Assembly (NCBI RefSeq): GCF_002179555.1
Contig: NZ_NHOU01000028.1
Span: 1 to 37,233, forward strand
Length of the DNA: 37,233 nucleotides
Reading direction: 5' to 3'
DNA from: Salinicola salarius
GTDB lineage: Bacteria > Pseudomonadota > Gammaproteobacteria > Pseudomonadales > Halomonadaceae
Position 1 is the stretch's first letter. Each line of letters opens with the position of its first letter. Of this stretch, positions 16,199 through 25,924 are shown in pieces. The notes under the pieces were generated by a model that worked only from the letters and a program-made list of their open reading frames with translations, did not search any database and had not been told where the DNA came from. The translations under genes were made by a program, and so were the position numbers.

Positions 16199-17655
16199 GC
16201 CTGCTCACTCCAGCGCTGCCGAATCTCGCCGAGCTGTTCGACGAACTGCCGCTCGTCCGCTTCGGTCGCCAGGCAGCGCAGATCCAGCCACAGCGCGCCA
16301 TCGTGTACACGCCCGATCACCGGACGCGGCAAGGCGCGCAGCGCACGCTCGAGCCGGGATAGCTCGCGACCGCTCCGGCAACGCAGCACCAGGGCGCGGC
16401 TATCGAGACGGTCGACCGGCAACGATCCGCTGCCGAGCTGACTACGACAATCCTCGCAGCTCACCCCGGCGAGTCCGTCGACCGCCGCCTCGAGCGTTGG
16501 CTGCAATCTCTTCCCCTGCTCGACGATCGCGTCGAGGTCCCGGGCGAGCATCGCCAGCGCCGGCAAGGCGCGTGCCGGAGAATCGCTGTCCCGGTAGCAG
16601 CGGAGCGTGGCTTCCAGGGCCGCCAGCGTGAGCTTGTCGCAGCGCAGCGCCCGCTTGAGCGGATGCTGCTTGAGCCTGGCAATCAGCTCGCGCCTGCCGA
16701 CGACGATGCCCGCCTGAGGGCCGCCGAGCAGCTTGTCGCCGCTGAAGGTCACCAGATCCGCCCCTGCCGCGATCGCCTCCGCCGGGAGGGACTCATGAGG
16801 CAGGCCCAAGGCGCGAAAATCGGTCAGTGCGCCGCTGCCCAGATCGACCATGAACGGAATGCCGTGATCGTGGGCGATGGCGGCGAGCTCATGTTCCGGC
16901 ACACTGCTGGTAAACCCGGTGATCGCGTAGTTGGACGTATGCGCCTTGACGATCAACCCGCTGTCGTCGCCGAGCGCCTGACGGAAATCCCGCCCGTGGG
17001 TGCGATTGGTGGCGCCGACCTCGACCAGCCGGCAGCCGGCGGCGGACATCACGTCCGGTATCCGAAATGCGCCGCCGATCTCGATCATTTCGCCACGCGA
17101 GATCACCGCCTCGCGGCCGGCCCCGAGCGCGGTGAGCGCCAGGAGCACGGCAGCGGCATTGTTGTTGACGACCGTTGCCGCTTCGGCACCGGTCAATTCG
17201 ATCAGCAGCGACTCCACCAGACGATCGCGATCGCCACGCCGTCCCTGTTCCAGATCGTATTCGAGCGCGACCGGATGGCGGGCAGCCTGAACCACCGCCT
17301 CGATGGCCGCCTCGGAAAGCGGCGAACGCCCCAGGTTGGTATGTATGACGGTGCCGGTCAGGTTGAAGACCGGGCGCATGTTGGGCTGCACCAGGCGTCG
17401 AAGTCGATCCGAGATCGCGTCGACCAGTCCTGAGTCACCGGGCCAACCATCGGCAGAGCCGGTGACGTCTTCGAAGGTCGCCGCGCCATCGCTCAGACGC
17501 TGGCGAAAGAGCGCCAGCGTTTCGCGGATGGCGCGTATCACCAGCCGATCACCGTGGCGCTGCCGCCACGGCTGGAGTTCGGGATGCTCGAGCAGTGTCG
17601 TCACTCCCGGCAACTGGCGTCGGAGATCCATCGATGAGGCGATCGTGTCGGGCAT
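16195..17655 (-). CDS. selA: L-seryl-tRNA(Sec) selenium transferase
   Basis: PLP enzyme that converts Ser-tRNA-Sec to Sec-tRNA-Sec using selenophosphate. It has 486 residues (E. coli 463). An N-terminal tRNA-binding segment begins DLRRQLPGV. The PINT-like core contains NLTGTVIHTNLGR, the VVNNNAAAVLL motif and the PLP lysine in SGDKLLGGPQAG (Lys308). The stop overlaps the selB start as ATGA, so the two are coupled. The ATG at 17655 was kept, though an in-frame ATG at 17631 would match the E. coli N terminus better; neither has a strong ribosome site. An 11-copy 7-bp repeat lies about 120 bases upstream. Confidence 0.95.
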   Translation of the reverse strand: MPDTIASSMDLRRQLPGVTTLLEHPELQPWRQRHGDRLVIRAIRETLALFRQRLSDGAATFEDVTGSADGWPGDSGLVDAISDRLRRLVQPNMRPVFNLTGTVIHTNLGRSPLSEAAIEAVVQAARHPVALEYDLEQGRRGDRDRLVESLLIELTGAEAATVVNNNAAAVLLALTALGAGREAVISRGEMIEIGGAFRIPDVMSAAGCRLVEVGATNRTHGRDFRQALGDDSGLIVKAHTSNYAITGFTSSVPEHELAAIAHDHGIPFMVDLGSGALTDFRALGLPHESLPAEAIAAGADLVTFSGDKLLGGPQAGIVVGRRELIARLKQHPLKRALRCDKLTLAALEATLRCYRDSDSPARALPALAMLARDLDAIVEQGKRLQPTLEAAVDGLAGVSCEDCRSQLGSGSLPVDRLDSRALVLRCRSGRELSRLERALRALPRPVIGRVHDGALWLDLRCLATEADERQFVEQLGEIRQRWSEQA

Positions 17656-17775
17656 GAATGGCTCGAGGTCGCTGATTGGAATCTCGATTTAATCGTCGAG
17701 CTGGCACCAATACAAGTCGCGTGCCGCGTGCCGCGAAAACGATCCTCGCCAACTCACGAAGTTCGCAATCCCTTC

Positions 17776-17854
17776 CTCGAAGCTCGAAGCTCGAAGCTCG
17801 AAGCTCGAAGCTCGAAGCTCGAAGCTCGAAGCTCGAAGCTCGAAGCTCGAAGCT
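17776..17854. repeat. heptanucleotide tandem repeat (CTCGAAG)11 between fdhE and selA
   Basis: Eleven perfect, uninterrupted copies of CTCGAAG (plus strand) span 17776-17852, followed by CT of a partial twelfth copy. The array ends at the fdhE stop codon (TTA on the plus strand at 17854-17856), so it lies in the fdhE 3' flank and selA 5' leader. The absence of any sequence drift implies recent expansion by slippage. In the minus-strand RNA the unit (CUUCGAG) can form overlapping short GCU-UCG-AGC stems. Confidence 0.97.
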
Positions 17855-18816
17855 TAGGCCGGCTCGCCCAGCACCAGCAGGGGGTTGAAAGCACGTCTCG
17901 CCAGATCCCGGTCGGCAATCATCATGTCCAGTGCCAGGCTGGCCAGGTCATCGGCCAGTGGGTCGGCGTCCGCTTCCCACTCGCGATTGACCCGCTTCAG
18001 ATAGCTGTGGCAGTGATCGCAGGTCTCGGCCTGAATCGGCAACACCCGCTCGCCCTGCTCGTCCTCGAGCCCGCTGTAGTCCAGTGTCTTGCTGTCACCG
18101 CACTGTGCGCACTTGGCGCGCTCGGCGTACCACTCGCTGGCACACAGGCCACACTGCAGGTAGCGCACCCGGGAACGCGCCATGCCGATCTGGATCAGAC
18201 TGCCGACAGCGGGAGCCCCGCAGCACGGGCACAGGCCGCTGGTAGCGCCCGCCGGCCTGGGCGGCGTGGCGGGCAGCATCCGCGCCTGACGCGTCCAGGC
18301 GACTTGCAGCGCAGCGCCCATCAGCGGTGCCATGGCGCGCTGCTCCAGCGGCAGCGGCCGACCCTCGAGCATGGCATGGGCCAACTCGGCACGCTCCGTC
18401 TGCGGAAGCCGGCGCAATGCATCGAACCAGCCTCGCTGCGGTTCCACCACCTGCGCGTCGAGCTCCTCCAGCAACGCCTCGAGATCGTCGTGCCACGACA
18501 TGTCCCGCCACAGGCCGTCGATCGACAAGGGGGGAATGCCATGACGCATCGCCAGCTCCGCCCCGCTCGTCAATGCCGGACGCGACTGCTGAACGACCCG
18601 GTGCTGCGCCTCGACCACCATTGCCATGAACTGCAGGTAGGCCGCCATCGCCGGGACACGCTCGGCCAGCTGACGCAGGCGCCGGGCGCGCTCGACGAAC
18701 AGCTTGCGCGCCGGCAGGCCGACCATCGGAGGCGCCCCCGGTGACGGGGGCGCCTGGCCAAAGGTGTGCTCGCCGGCGACAGCCGGCTCGCTTTCGTTAT
18801 CAGGGTTGCTGCTCAC
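17854..18816 (-). CDS. fdhE: formate dehydrogenase maturation protein FdhE
   Basis: Cytoplasmic accessory protein needed to activate respiratory formate dehydrogenases; E. coli FdhE acts on the catalytic subunits of the N and O isoenzymes. It has 320 residues. The C-terminal half holds the iron/zinc-binding cysteine pairs CPCCG, CGLC, CAQCG and CDHCHSY. A GTG start was chosen because GGAGG lies nine bases upstream and the frame overlaps the end of fdhC by 17 bases, indicating coupling. The N-terminal 30 residues are polar and Pro-rich. The stop codon touches the heptanucleotide repeat array. Confidence 0.94.
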   Translation of the reverse strand: MSSNPDNESEPAVAGEHTFGQAPPSPGAPPMVGLPARKLFVERARRLRQLAERVPAMAAYLQFMAMVVEAQHRVVQQSRPALTSGAELAMRHGIPPLSIDGLWRDMSWHDDLEALLEELDAQVVEPQRGWFDALRRLPQTERAELAHAMLEGRPLPLEQRAMAPLMGAALQVAWTRQARMLPATPPRPAGATSGLCPCCGAPAVGSLIQIGMARSRVRYLQCGLCASEWYAERAKCAQCGDSKTLDYSGLEDEQGERVLPIQAETCDHCHSYLKRVNREWEADADPLADDLASLALDMMIADRDLARRAFNPLLVLGEPA

Positions 18817-19447
18817 GGTGCTGCGCCTCCTCTTGTTCGCGGGCCCACAGGCCGTGGTGATGGCGCGCCCAGGCGCGGGTCACCCAGCCTCGGGTCATGG
18901 ACCGAATCGAGCCCTTGACCCAGATGGCCGCGTAGACGTGAACCACGATGGTGACGATGGCCACGAATGCCGACACGGCGTGGAGCAGGCTGGCGAAGCG
19001 GATCAGCGGGATCGGGAAATAGCCGGCGAACCAGGGCCGCCACATGATCACGCCGCTGATCAGCAGTACCGCGATCGACACTACCAGCGCCCAATAGACC
19101 AGTTTCTGGCCCGGATTGTACTTACCGATGGGCGGCAGCTTCTCGTCGCGGTTGTCGAGCACGTCGCCGATCTGGCGCACCCACTGGACGTCGTTCTCGC
19201 CGAGCAGGTTGCGCCGCACGTGCCGGGCCGCCATGGCGTAGAACAGCAGCACCAGCACCACCCCGAGAAACGGATGCAGGATCCGCGCCCAGACCGGCCC
19301 GCCCAGCGTATGGCTGAGGAAGAAGAAGGCCGGATGGAAGAACGCCAGTCCGGAGAGCGCCAACAGCACGAAGACCATTGCCATGGTCCAGTGGTTGGCG
19401 CGATCCAGCGGCGAATAACGAATCAGACGATCGCGTGGCATCTTCAT
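18800..19447 (-). CDS. fdoI: formate dehydrogenase cytochrome b556 (gamma) subunit
   Basis: Membrane anchor that passes electrons from the Fe-S subunit via two b hemes to quinone. It has 215 residues and four predicted spans. Candidate heme ligands are His in [11 protein letters not shown] (span 1), HPFLGVVL (span 2) and the paired histidines in LLHAVSAF and TIVVHVYAA (span 4). The start MKMPRDRL overlaps the fdhB stop as ATGA; the reading frame extends 62 codons upstream inside fdhB without support. The C terminus is His- and charge-rich ([14 protein letters not shown]). The name fdoI or fdnI depends on which E. coli isoenzyme is closer. Confidence 0.93.
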   Translation of the reverse strand: MKMPRDRLIRYSPLDRANHWTMAMVFVLLALSGLAFFHPAFFFLSHTLGGPVWARILHPFLGVVLVLLFYAMAARHVRRNLLGENDVQWVRQIGDVLDNRDEKLPPIGKYNPGQKLVYWALVVSIAVLLISGVIMWRPWFAGYFPIPLIRFASLLHAVSAFVAIVTIVVHVYAAIWVKGSIRSMTRGWVTRAWARHHHGLWAREQEEAQHREQQP

Positions 19448-20382
19448 CGGTCTTCTCCCCGCGGACGGGTGGCATCGTAGCCGAGCGAGTGAGGCGGCGG
19501 CGTGTCGTCCTGCCCATGCCCCGCGTGCTCTTCCGGCTCTTCCTTCGGCCCCTTTGTCATGTAATGGATCACGCCCGCGAACGCGGTGATGCCGATGATC
19601 GCCGACATGATCGGCTTGGTCGCGCCCTTCCACGCCCCGACCAGCGGCGAGATGCGCGGATCCTTGGGCAACCCGCTGTAGCGGTTGGGATCATTGGCGT
19701 GATGCAGCACGTACATCACGTGCGTGCCGCCGACCCCGGCCGGATCGTAGATACCCGCGTCACGGAAGCCGAGTTCCTTGAGATCGCCCACCCGCTTCTC
19801 CGCCCGCGCCAGCATGTCCTTCTTGGTGCCGAACTCGATGCAGTTGGTCGGGCAGGTCTTGACGCACGCCGGCTCCACCCCTGCGTTGACCCGATCCGAA
19901 CAGAGGGTGCACTTGTAGGACTTCTGATCCTTGGGCGAGATTCGCGGAATATCGAACGGGCACCCGGTGATGCAGTACCCGCAGCCGATACAGTGGTTGG
20001 AGTCGAAGTCGACGATCCCGTTGGCGTACTGCACGATCGCTCCGGGGGCCGGGCAAGCCGTCAGGCAGCCCGGTTCGGCGCAATGCATGCAGCCATCCTT
20101 GCGGATCAGCCATTCGAGGTTGCCCTCCTGCGTCTCGTACTCGCTGAACCGCATCACGGTCCAGGATTCCGAGGTCAGGTCGGTAGGGTTGTCGTAGGTG
20201 CCGTGGCACTCGCCGACATCGTCGCGCAGGTCGTTCCACTCCATGCACGCCACCTGACACGCCTTGCAACCGATGCATTTGGAGACATCGATCAGCTTGG
20301 CGACCTCGTCGACATGCCCCCGGACCTGCGGGGGCGTCGTCGTGGTGGCGGAGCGGGCGATGATGTTCTGGGAATTGTCCAT
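19444..20382 (-). CDS. fdoH: formate dehydrogenase Fe-S (beta) subunit
   Basis: Electron-transfer subunit carrying four [4Fe-4S] clusters. It has 312 residues. The cysteine motifs are [11 protein letters not shown] (about 36-46), [26 protein letters not shown] and CTLCSDRV...ACVKTCP. A C-terminal hydrophobic helix ([18 protein letters not shown], about 255-272) anchors it to the membrane as in FdnH/FdoH. A short acidic, His-containing tail follows. It starts 9 bases after the fdhA stop and overlaps the gamma subunit gene by 4 bases. Confidence 0.96.
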   Translation of the reverse strand: MDNSQNIIARSATTTTPPQVRGHVDEVAKLIDVSKCIGCKACQVACMEWNDLRDDVGECHGTYDNPTDLTSESWTVMRFSEYETQEGNLEWLIRKDGCMHCAEPGCLTACPAPGAIVQYANGIVDFDSNHCIGCGYCITGCPFDIPRISPKDQKSYKCTLCSDRVNAGVEPACVKTCPTNCIEFGTKKDMLARAEKRVGDLKELGFRDAGIYDPAGVGGTHVMYVLHHANDPNRYSGLPKDPRISPLVGAWKGATKPIMSAIIGITAFAGVIHYMTKGPKEEPEEHAGHGQDDTPPPHSLGYDATRPRGEDR

Positions 20383-20391
20383 ATACGCTCC

Positions 20392-23300
20392 TCAAGCCTT
20401 CTCGACGCGGACGGTGAACGACTTGTATTCCGGCGTCTGGGTGTTGGCATCGCCGACGAATGGCGTCAGGGCGTTGACCAGATAGCCCTTCTTGGCCACT
20501 CCGGTGAATCCCCAGTGCAGCGGAATCCCCACGTGGTGAACCTGCTTGTCGCCGATCATCATCGGACGCAGACGCTTGGTCACCACCGCCACGGCCTTGA
20601 TGAAGCCCCGCTTGGAGGAGACCTTCACCCAGTCGCCCGCCGCGATGCCGATCTCGTCGGCCAGCGCCTCGCCGATCTCGACGAACTGCTGCGGCTGCAC
20701 AATGGCATTGAGCTCGGCATGCTTGGTCCAGAAGTGGAAGTGCTCGGTGAGACGATAGGTCGTCGCCGCGTGCGGAAACTCCTCGGGCTTGCCCAGCGCC
20801 TCGCGATCCTCCTCGAAGATGCGCGCGGCCGGATTGTTGCGCGCCTTCTCCTTGCCCGGATGCAACAGGTTCTGGGGCACCGGAGACTCGAACGGCTCGT
20901 AGTGCTCGGGGAACGGGCCGTCGACCATGCTCTGCCCCGCGAACAGGTGACCGACGCCCTCCGGCTGCATGATGAACGGCATCTGGCCCTGCGACGGCGG
21001 CGAATTGGTCGGAAAGTCCGGTACGTCCGCTCCCACCCAGGCACCTTGTTCGCTATCCCACCAGATGAACGCCTTGTCAGGCCCCCAGGGGCGTCCCTGG
21101 ACGTCCGCGCTGGCCCGGTTGTAGAGGATTCGCCGGTTCATCGGCCAGGCCCATGCCCAGCCCAGCGTATTGCCGGTGCCGTAAGGGTCCGAGTTGTCGC
21201 GGTTTGCCATCTGGTTGCCGGCTTCGGTCCAGCAGCCGGCGAATATCCAGCAGCCCGCCGCGGTGCGCCCGTCGGCGGTCAGCTCGGCGAAACCGGACAG
21301 CTGCTCACCGGCGCGCCGGGTCACGTTGCCTTGCTCGTCGGTAAGATCCTCCAGCGCGCGCCCGTTGAACTCGCGTGCCAGTTCGTCCGCCTTCGGATCG
21401 GCCGGAATCCGGTAATCCCAGGTCAGGTTGAGGATCGGGTCCGGGAAGACGCCGCCCTCCTCCTGATAGAGCTGCTTCAGCTTGAGGAACAGCTCGCCCA
21501 TGATGCGGGTATCCGGTCGCGCGTCTCCCGGCGGTGGTGCCGCGGACCAGTGCCACTGCAGCCAGCGGGCGCTGTTGACGATCGACCCCTCGTCCTCGGC
21601 GAAGCAACAGGTCGGCAGGCGGAACACCTCGGTGTCGATCTGGCTGGAATCGACATCGTTGTACTCGCCGTAATTCTTCCAGAATTCGCTGGTCTCGGTG
21701 TTGAGCGGGTCCATCACCACCAGATACTTCAAGGAAGAGAGCGCCTTGGTCACCTTGGCCCGGTTGGGGAACGACGCCAACGGGTTGAACCCCTGGCAGA
21801 AGTAGCCGTTGAGCTCGCCCTTGGACATGCGCTCGAACGTATCGAGAATGTCATAGAGCGGCCGCTCGAGCTTGGGCAGCCAGTCGAAGCACCAGTTGTT
21901 GGCTTCGTTGGCGGCATCGCCGTACCACGCCTTCATCAGGCTGACATGGAATTTCTCGTAGTTCTTCCAGTAGGAGACCTGACCCTCGACGGTGGGCTGC
22001 TTGGTGCGCTTGTCGATATAGGCGCGGTAGTCCTGCTCCTTGGCGTTGGCCAGCGTCATGTAGCCCGGCAGCAGCTGGGAAAGCAGACCCAGATCGGTCA
22101 GCCCCTGAATGTTGGAGTGTCCGCGCAACGCGTTGACGCCGCCACCCGGCATGCCCATGTTGCCCAGCAACAGCTGCACCATCGCGGCCGTACGGATGAT
22201 CTGGGAGCCGATCGAGTGCTGCGTCCACCCCAGCGCGTAGAGGATGGTCATGGTCTTGTCGGGGACCGCCATCGCCGCGATCTTCTTCCAGATGCGCTGG
22301 ATGTTCTCGACCGCGATACCGGTGATGCTCGAGACCATGGCCGGGGTGTAACGCGCGTAGTGTTCACGCAGCAGCTGATAGACGCAGCGCGGATCCTGCA
22401 ACGTCTCGTCGCGACGGACGAAACCGTCGTCGCCCATCTCGTACATCCACGACTGCTTGTCGTAGCTGCGCGTCGACTCGTCGTAGCCCGAGAACAGGCC
22501 GTCCTCGAAACCGTACCCCTCGCGCACGATCAATGCCGCGTCGGTGTAATTCAACACGTACTCGTGCTGAATCTGGTCGGTCTCGATCAGATAGCTGATC
22601 AGGCCGCCGAGAAACGCGATATCGGTGCCGGTACGGATGAACGCCTTGTCCTGCGCCACGGCGCCGGTACGGGTGAAGCGCGGGTCGATCGTGATCAACT
22701 CGGCCTTGTTGTGTTCGATGGCCTCGGTGACCCAGCGGAAGCCCACGGGGTGTGCTTCGGCAGAGTTGCCGCCCATCGAGAGAATCAGATTGGCATTGCG
22801 GATGTCGACCCAGTGATTGGTCATGGCACCGCGACCGAATGTTGGGGCAAGACCTGCCACCGTCGGTCCGTGTCAGACGCGCGCCTGGTTATCGAAAGCC
22901 ACCATGCCGAGATTGCGCACCACCTTGTGGGTGATGTAGCCGGCTTCGTTGGAAGAACCCGATGCCGCCAGGAACCCGGTCGTCGTCCAGTGGTTGACCG
23001 TCTCGCCGTGCGCCGTGCGCTGGACGAAGTTGGCGTCGCGATCGTCCTTCATGTGCCGGGCGATGCGGGTCAGCGCTTCATCCCAGCCGATCCGCTTCCA
23101 TTCGCTGGTGCCCGCTTCACGCACCTGCGGATATTCGAGACGTCCCTTGCTGTGAACGAAGTCGAGCAGGCCAGCGCCTTTCGGGCAGAGCGAACCTCGC
23201 GAGACCGGGTGGTCCGGATCGCCTTCGATATGGAAGACGTTCTGTTCGACGTTCTTGGCGCCATCGCCCTTGCTGTAAATCAGAATGCCGCAACCCACCG

Positions 23301-23466
23301 AGCAGTAGGTGCAGGTATTGCGCGTCTCTTTGGCGTAGGTCAGCTTGAACTGGCGGATAGAAGCTTCGGCGGGTTCGGGGGCAAACCCCATCATCGCCAG
23401 GCTCGAGCTCGCCAATCCCGCCCCGCCCAGTTTGAAAAACTGGCGCCGAGTGACATTGATCGACAT
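20392..23466 (-). CDS. fdoG: selenocysteine-containing formate dehydrogenase major (alpha) subunit
   Basis: Periplasm-facing molybdopterin enzyme oxidising formate to CO2. It has 1024 residues, counting the in-frame UGA (22873-22875) as Sec198; E. coli FdnG has 1015 residues with Sec at 196. A twin-arginine signal peptide begins MSINVTRRQFFKLGG. A [4Fe-4S] cluster is bound by CTYCSVGCG (52-60) and Cys94. The Sec context is NQARV-U-HGPTVAGLAPTFGRG, nearly identical to FdnG/FdoG. A SECIS hairpin with the expected spacing follows the UGA. GAGG lies 8 bases before the ATG. The molybdopterin-dinucleotide domain is in the C-terminal third. It heads the operon fdhABC-fdhE-selAB-selC. Conceptual translation would wrongly split it in two. 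Confidence 0.97.
22844..22875 (-). promoter_or_regulatory. UGA selenocysteine codon plus bacterial SECIS hairpin
   Basis: The UGA is at 22875-22873 (minus strand). Eleven bases later a hairpin occupies 22861-22844: GG-T-GGCA-GGTCT-TGCC-CC. The bulged U and the GGUC loop match the SelB-binding element of E. coli fdhF/fdnG, and the 11-base spacing is the same as in fdhF. This marks the UGA for Sec insertion rather than termination. Confidence 0.95.
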
Positions 23467-23562
23467 GTATCATCCTCAACGGTCATTAACCGGCACCTCT
23501 ACCGACGGGTGCTTTGGTTGTCTTATATCAAACATCAGCGACGGATGCTACTGTGGACTCTA

Positions 23563-23627
23563 GACAAATTGTCGCTCATGACCATGGCCGAATGTGACGT
23601 CATCGACTGCCGCCCCGACGTCATCGA
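23563..23627 (-). promoter_or_regulatory. fdh upstream region with palindrome and paired direct repeats
   Basis: About 97-160 bases upstream of fdhA lie a perfect 11-bp dyad GACAA-A-TTGTC (23563-23573) and two identical copies of GACGTCATCGA (23596-23606 and 23617-23627). The two copies start 21 bases apart, about two helical turns. A TATAAG-like -10 (TTGATATAAG on the minus strand) lies closer to the gene near 23522-23531. No FNR or NarL site was recognised with confidence. Confidence 0.45.
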
Positions 23628-23649
23628 ACCCGACTCGTGGCCCCGAATG

Positions 23650-23685
23650 AAAAACGCCCGCTCTCCTCGCAAGGAGAGCGGGCGT
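23650..23685 (-). terminator. strong rho-independent terminator of the TRAP operon
   Basis: A perfect 13-bp stem (CGCCCGCTCTCCT with AGGAGAGCGGGCG, loop 4 bases) is followed on the minus strand by five T. It starts 26 bases past the stop of the fused permease gene and separates it from the fdh operon. Confidence 0.95.
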
Positions 23686-23710
23686 CATCAAGGCCCGAAG
23701 GCTCGGGGCG

Positions 23711-25900
23711 CTATACCGCGCGAGCGGGCGTAGTCTCCGATTTCGCCTTGGTCAGCAGGAACAGCACGACGGTAATGACCGCACCGACGATATCGCTGAT
23801 CATCCCCGGGAAGATCAATGCCAGCGCGCCGATCGCTGCCAGTATCCGCCAGAACGGATTGAGCGGTCGCCGCAGATAGCCCTCGACCGCGACGGCCAGC
23901 AGCAACACGCCGACCACACCGGTCACGATGACCCACAGCGTGTTCCACAACGTCGCGTCGATCATCAGCATGCTGTGCGCGAACACGAACATGTACGGCA
24001 CCACGAAGCCGGCGATCGCCAGTTTCATCGCCTGGAAACCGGTCGCGTTGGGCGATCCGCCGCTGATGCCGGCGCCAGCGTAGGCAGCCAGGGCCACCGG
24101 CGGCGTCAGGTTGGCGAACAGCCCGAAGTAGAACACGAACATGTGCGCCACGAAGATCGCCGTCTCGTTGCTGCCGGCCAGCTCGCGGAACATCGGCAGG
24201 TTGAGCAGAATCGGCGCGGCCATGGTACTGGTGATGATGTAGGTCGGAATGCTGGGCAGCCCCATGCCGAGCACGATCGACGCGATCATGGTCAAGAACA
24301 GCGTGACCAGCAGCTGGATCATCGGAATCGGAATCTGCTGGCCCAGCGTCACCACCGCGTCCGCTGCCTCCAGCGCAATACCGGTCAACGTGGCGATCCC
24401 CACGATGATGCCCACCGCGCCACACGCCACCGCCACGGGGATCGCGTTACGCACCCCGTCGTGCATGGCATCGCGACAATCGGCGACATCCATCTTCTCC
24501 GCCACCATGCCCAGCCTGGCACGCATCGCGTTGACCGCTACCGGGATCGCGATGATGACGAACAGCATCCAGCGGCTGGCCGGGAAGTTGGGCATCGCAT
24601 GGCCGCCGAGCAGCGCGCGCAGCTGCGGTTCGAAGATCAACAGCGCGAGAACCAGGCTGAGCCCGATGGTGACGCGCCGCGTACCGCAGATCAGAACCGT
24701 CGCCGCGATCGACCAGAAGGCCGCGAAGAACGGTGCCCGCCCTTCGAACAGCAGCCACAGCAGCACGGCCATCGGTATCAGCAGGTGGCCTCGCTTGAGC
24801 ATGACCTCCTTGAGCGGCGTGAGCTGGGAGCGGGGAATGCCTTCCAGCCCGTTGCGCATGGCGCGCAGATGCACCTGGAACAGCACCCCGAGATAGAACA
24901 GCAGTGCCGGGATGATGCCGGCCAGAATGACCTGGGTATAAGGAACGGCCAGCACCTCGGCCATGATGAACGCCGCCGCCCCCATGATCGGAGGCAGGAT
25001 CTGTCCGCCGACGCTGGCGGCCGCTTCCACCGCACCGGCAAAGTTCGGCTTGTAGCCGGTCTTCTTCATCAGCGGAATAGTGAAGGCGCCTGTCGTCACC
25101 ACGTTGGCAATGGCCGAGCCATTGATCGAACCCAGGAAACCGCTGGCGATGACCGCGACCTTGGCCGGTCCACCGCGGGTATGCCCGGCGATCGCCAGCG
25201 CCAGATCATTGAACAGCTGACCCAGTCCGGACTTGCCGAGAAAGGCGCCGAACAGGATGAACAGGATGATGTAACTCGCCGACACCCCGATCGCCGTCCC
25301 CAGCAGCCCCTCGGTGATATAGACCAGGTGCGAGACGATCTGCTTGCAGGTGGCGAGCACGATCGCCTCGTTCAACTGCGGGTAGAAAGAGAGCTTGGCG
25401 TAGAAGCCATAAATCAGGAACAGCGTCGCCAGGATGGTCAGACCCCAGCCGGTGACGCGCCGGGTCGCATCCAGGACCAGCAGAATCGCCACGAGGCCGA
25501 CGACCATGTCGACATTGTTGATGCGCCCTGCCGAGGCGATGACCCGGTCCGACACCATCAGCATGTAGACGCCGATCCCGAAGGCGAGCAGCGCCACGAT
25601 GGCATCACCCCACGGTACGCGATCCCGCGCTCCTTTACGGGTCAGCGGATAGAGAATGAAGGCCAGGCCCAGCAGGGTATAGAGGTGGATGCTGCGCTGC
25701 GCGACATCGACCAGTGGCCCCGAAAACGAGGTGTAAAGGTGAAACAGCGCCAGCAGCACCGATACCGCCATGACGAACTGGACCACCGCGCGCGGCAGCC
25801 TGTCCCGTACCAGGCTCTCGCGATCGAATTTCTCCAGCGCCTCCTTGACCGACGGATCTTCCGGGCCGTCGGTGGAGATCGTGTTCTTCTGTTCGGACAT
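23711..25900 (-). CDS. TRAP transporter fused permease (DctQ-DctM type, TAXI family)
   Basis: Inner-membrane permease of a secondary TRAP uptake system driven by a Na+ gradient. It has 729 residues and about 17-18 hydrophobic spans. The N-terminal third corresponds to the small DctQ-like subunit and the rest to the large DctM-like subunit, which are fused in TAXI-type systems. Conserved segments include GGPAKVAVIASGFLGSINGS and VEAAASVGGQILPPIMGAAAF, typical of this permease class. AGGAAG precedes the ATG. It is the third gene of a receptor-DUF1850-permease operon and is followed by a strong terminator. The substrate is unknown; some TAXI systems carry organic acids or glutamate. Confidence 0.95.
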   Translation of the reverse strand: MSEQKNTISTDGPEDPSVKEALEKFDRESLVRDRLPRAVVQFVMAVSVLLALFHLYTSFSGPLVDVAQRSIHLYTLLGLAFILYPLTRKGARDRVPWGDAIVALLAFGIGVYMLMVSDRVIASAGRINNVDMVVGLVAILLVLDATRRVTGWGLTILATLFLIYGFYAKLSFYPQLNEAIVLATCKQIVSHLVYITEGLLGTAIGVSASYIILFILFGAFLGKSGLGQLFNDLALAIAGHTRGGPAKVAVIASGFLGSINGSAIANVVTTGAFTIPLMKKTGYKPNFAGAVEAAASVGGQILPPIMGAAAFIMAEVLAVPYTQVILAGIIPALLFYLGVLFQVHLRAMRNGLEGIPRSQLTPLKEVMLKRGHLLIPMAVLLWLLFEGRAPFFAAFWSIAATVLICGTRRVTIGLSLVLALLIFEPQLRALLGGHAMPNFPASRWMLFVIIAIPVAVNAMRARLGMVAEKMDVADCRDAMHDGVRNAIPVAVACGAVGIIVGIATLTGIALEAADAVVTLGQQIPIPMIQLLVTLFLTMIASIVLGMGLPSIPTYIITSTMAAPILLNLPMFRELAGSNETAIFVAHMFVFYFGLFANLTPPVALAAYAGAGISGGSPNATGFQAMKLAIAGFVVPYMFVFAHSMLMIDATLWNTLWVIVTGVVGVLLLAVAVEGYLRRPLNPFWRILAAIGALALIFPGMISDIVGAVITVVLFLLTKAKSETTPARAV

Positions 25901-25924
25901 ATGTCTTCCTCGCCACGCAGGAAT

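Noticed and set aside
17776-17854. CRISPR array
   Set aside because: The 7-bp units are contiguous with no spacers; it is a simple tandem repeat.
20392-23466. Formate dehydrogenase alpha gene split by a stop, i.e. a pseudogene
   Set aside because: The stop is UGA at the exact Sec position of FdnG/FdoG, followed by a SECIS hairpin, and selA, selB and selC are adjacent.
19378-23733. A 1451-codon open frame on the plus strand across the fdh operon
   Set aside because: It is antisense to fdhA, fdhB and fdhC, which are recognised beyond doubt. Its product is rich in Arg, His, Gly and Ala with no domain. Long antisense frames are common in high-GC DNA with strong third-position bias.
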